Of a stretch of DNA of 24,568 nucleotides, positions 23,562 to 24,568 are shown in pieces. This DNA is from a virus. The stretch covers positions 1 through 24,568 of the IMG/VR virus record IMGVR_UViG_3300023184_000498; one strand, 5' to 3'. The notes under the pieces were generated by a model. That model saw only the letters and a program-made list of their open reading frames with translations. It had not been told where the DNA came from and did not search any database. Numbering within the stretch: position 1 is the stretch's first letter; each line of letters starts with the position of its first letter. A program made the translations under genes and the position numbers.

Positions 23562-24568
23562 TTAAATTCCTACTAAGTTATAGTTAACTGCTTTATATCC
23601 ATTTGGCATAATCTTAACAGCATTTGGATATAATACTTCCACTTCATTTGCCATAAATCCAATCCATCTTCCTTGACCTGCGATATGTTTAAATTCTTTC
23701 TTATATTCGAATGAATATAGATTTAATCCATTTGGTAACGTCGTTTCTAATTTTATATTTTCTTTCATTCGTTCATCTGAGAATAGATCACCGAAGAATC
23801 CACCTAAGAACGTATCATCTACCCAAGAAACAACTTCAACTGCTACGTAAGCAATCGCAACTGCAGCAACTACTTCAAATGCAAGCAAACCAACAGATCC
23901 AAGTTCTAACCCTAACGCTACACCGGCACCTTCAACTGCTGCTGCACCTTCATAAAATAACGTTGTTGCGCTAGACAAAATACCTGCGCCGCCACTTACC
24001 GCAGATCCTGCAACTGCATAATCAGACGCTAAACAAACTTCAGCAAATCCTGAACTAGCTAATGCGGCTTCGCCCCCACTTACAACAACAGCTGCAACTG
24101 CGGATGAACCTGCTGCAATTTCTGTTGTTGCAAGTCCAGCTTCTGTTGCCACCCCTCCCCAAACTTCAACAACTTGTGCACTAGATGCTATTGCTCCACC
24201 TCCTTCTGCCAAAGGAGCAAGTTCCATAACTGTATAAGAACCGCCGTTGACTAAGCCTGTTACTGCGCCTGTTACCGATGCTTCTGTTGCTACCGCACCT
24301 GGAACTGCTAGAACTTTAGATGCGGCATCTATACCAAAAAGCGAATTGTATATAGAATATCCAAGATCTTTCATAGCTCCCCATGCAACAGATAATACAC
24401 CTTCTCCATTAACTGCTGCTGCTTCTGCAAACGTAACTCCCCCTGTGCCGCCAACAAGCCCTCCTGCCACAAATCCTGCACTAACAGCCGCAGCTTGAAC
24501 GACTGATCCTAATACCAATGCTTGATATGTTTGATATGCAATATATCCTGCTAGTAATAATCCACCTG
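23562..24568 (-). CDS. Hydrophobic Ala/Gly-rich protein with C-terminal S74 chaperone domain (5' end outside window)
   Basis: The frame is open to the window edge: at least 334 residues are visible and 16 codons lie upstream of the first possible internal start (TTG, 24518), so the gene is cut at its 5' end. The last 72 residues are an intramolecular chaperone (peptidase S74) domain: 'FSDERMKENI' contains the Ser-Lys dyad (SDERMK), followed by 'LYSFEYKKE' and 'WIGFMANEVEVLYPNAV'. In phage fibres this domain trimerises, helps folding, and cuts itself off before the Ser. The rest is unusual: about 250 residues very rich in Ala, Gly and Val, with glycine-zipper-like and membrane-like stretches ('LLAFEVVAAVAIAYVAVEVV'). 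It may be a tail-tip or membrane-active virion protein; that is inference. Confidence 0.85.
   Translation of the reverse strand, partial: GGLLLAGYIAYQTYQALVLGSVVQAAAVSAGFVAGGLVGGTGGVTFAEAAAVNGEGVLSVAWGAMKDLGYSIYNSLFGIDAASKVLAVPGAVATEASVTGAVTGLVNGGSYTVMELAPLAEGGGAIASSAQVVEVWGGVATEAGLATTEIAAGSSAVAAVVVSGGEAALASSGFAEVCLASDYAVAGSAVSGGAGILSSATTLFYEGAAAVEGAGVALGLELGSVGLLAFEVVAAVAIAYVAVEVVSWVDDTFLGGFFGDLFSDERMKENIKLETTLPNGLNLYSFEYKKEFKHIAGQGRWIGFMANEVEVLYPNAVKIMPNGYKAVNYNLVGI

Noticed and set aside
23562-24518. Treating TTG 24518 as the true start of the S74 protein
   Set aside because: The frame continues open through 16 more codons to the window edge with the same Ala/Gly/hydrophobic composition, and no RBS precedes the TTG; the gene is more likely cut by the edge.

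Overview
The window is a stretch of a T4-like myovirus genome (contractile-tailed dsDNA phage) carrying part of the late virion gene cluster. Every supported gene is on the minus strand, so the biological order runs from high to low coordinates. The DNA is visibly AT-rich. Gene content and sequence style (short gp23, no gp24 after gp23, cyanophage-type 'DPLAQTF' virion protein, gp67/gp68-like prohead genes, gp19-like paralogue) resemble marine T4-like phages of cyanobacteria and SAR11-type bacteria more than coliphage T4. The host cannot be fixed from the sequence.

Layout in transcription order. (1) 24568-14615: an adhesin, tail-fibre and baseplate-associated cassette at the place where T4 keeps gp10-gp12 and fibritin. 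It holds a hydrophobic protein with a self-cleaving S74 chaperone tail (cut by the window edge), a cyanophage-type virion protein, a small coiled-coil protein, a modular fibre protein with a J-like C-terminus, several unrecognised small structural proteins (one with SYSDL-type repeats), a collagen-like fibre, and an unrecognised 268-residue protein. (2) 14600-5303: the neck/packaging/tail/portal block gp13, gp14, gp15, gp16, gp17, gp18, gp19, gp20 in T4 order. (3) 5267-980: prohead genes gp67, a gp68-like protein, an extra 137-residue protein, gp21 protease, gp22 scaffold and gp23 major capsid. (4) 885-1: a second gp19-like tube-fold protein and the 5' part of a glycosyltransferase.

Regulation is legible. 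Five perfect T4-type late promoters (TATAAATA) precede gp18, gp67, gp22, gp23 and the gp19-like gene. A strong intrinsic terminator with a GNRA-type loop lies directly after gp23. No TATAAATA was found upstream of any gene between 24568 and 10186; genes there are joined by stop-start overlaps (TAATG, ATGA), suggesting a long co-transcribed, translationally coupled unit. All gaps between genes are under 100 bases. I saw no tRNA, CRISPR, insertion sequence or plus-strand gene.

Together the genes make the prohead and its scaffold and protease, the packaging motor, the neck, the tail tube and sheath, and a host-recognition set. The least ordinary points are a sheath protein (881 residues) with about 330 residues of tandem 'GxGY..P.V.I' repeats inserted near the N-terminus, a collagen-like fibre with long perfect internal DNA repeats and regular G-X-G interruptions, and an S74 chaperone tail on an Ala/Gly-rich hydrophobic protein. 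I found no clear evidence of a wholly new biological system; most of the window is a conventional structural module with accessory host-interaction proteins.
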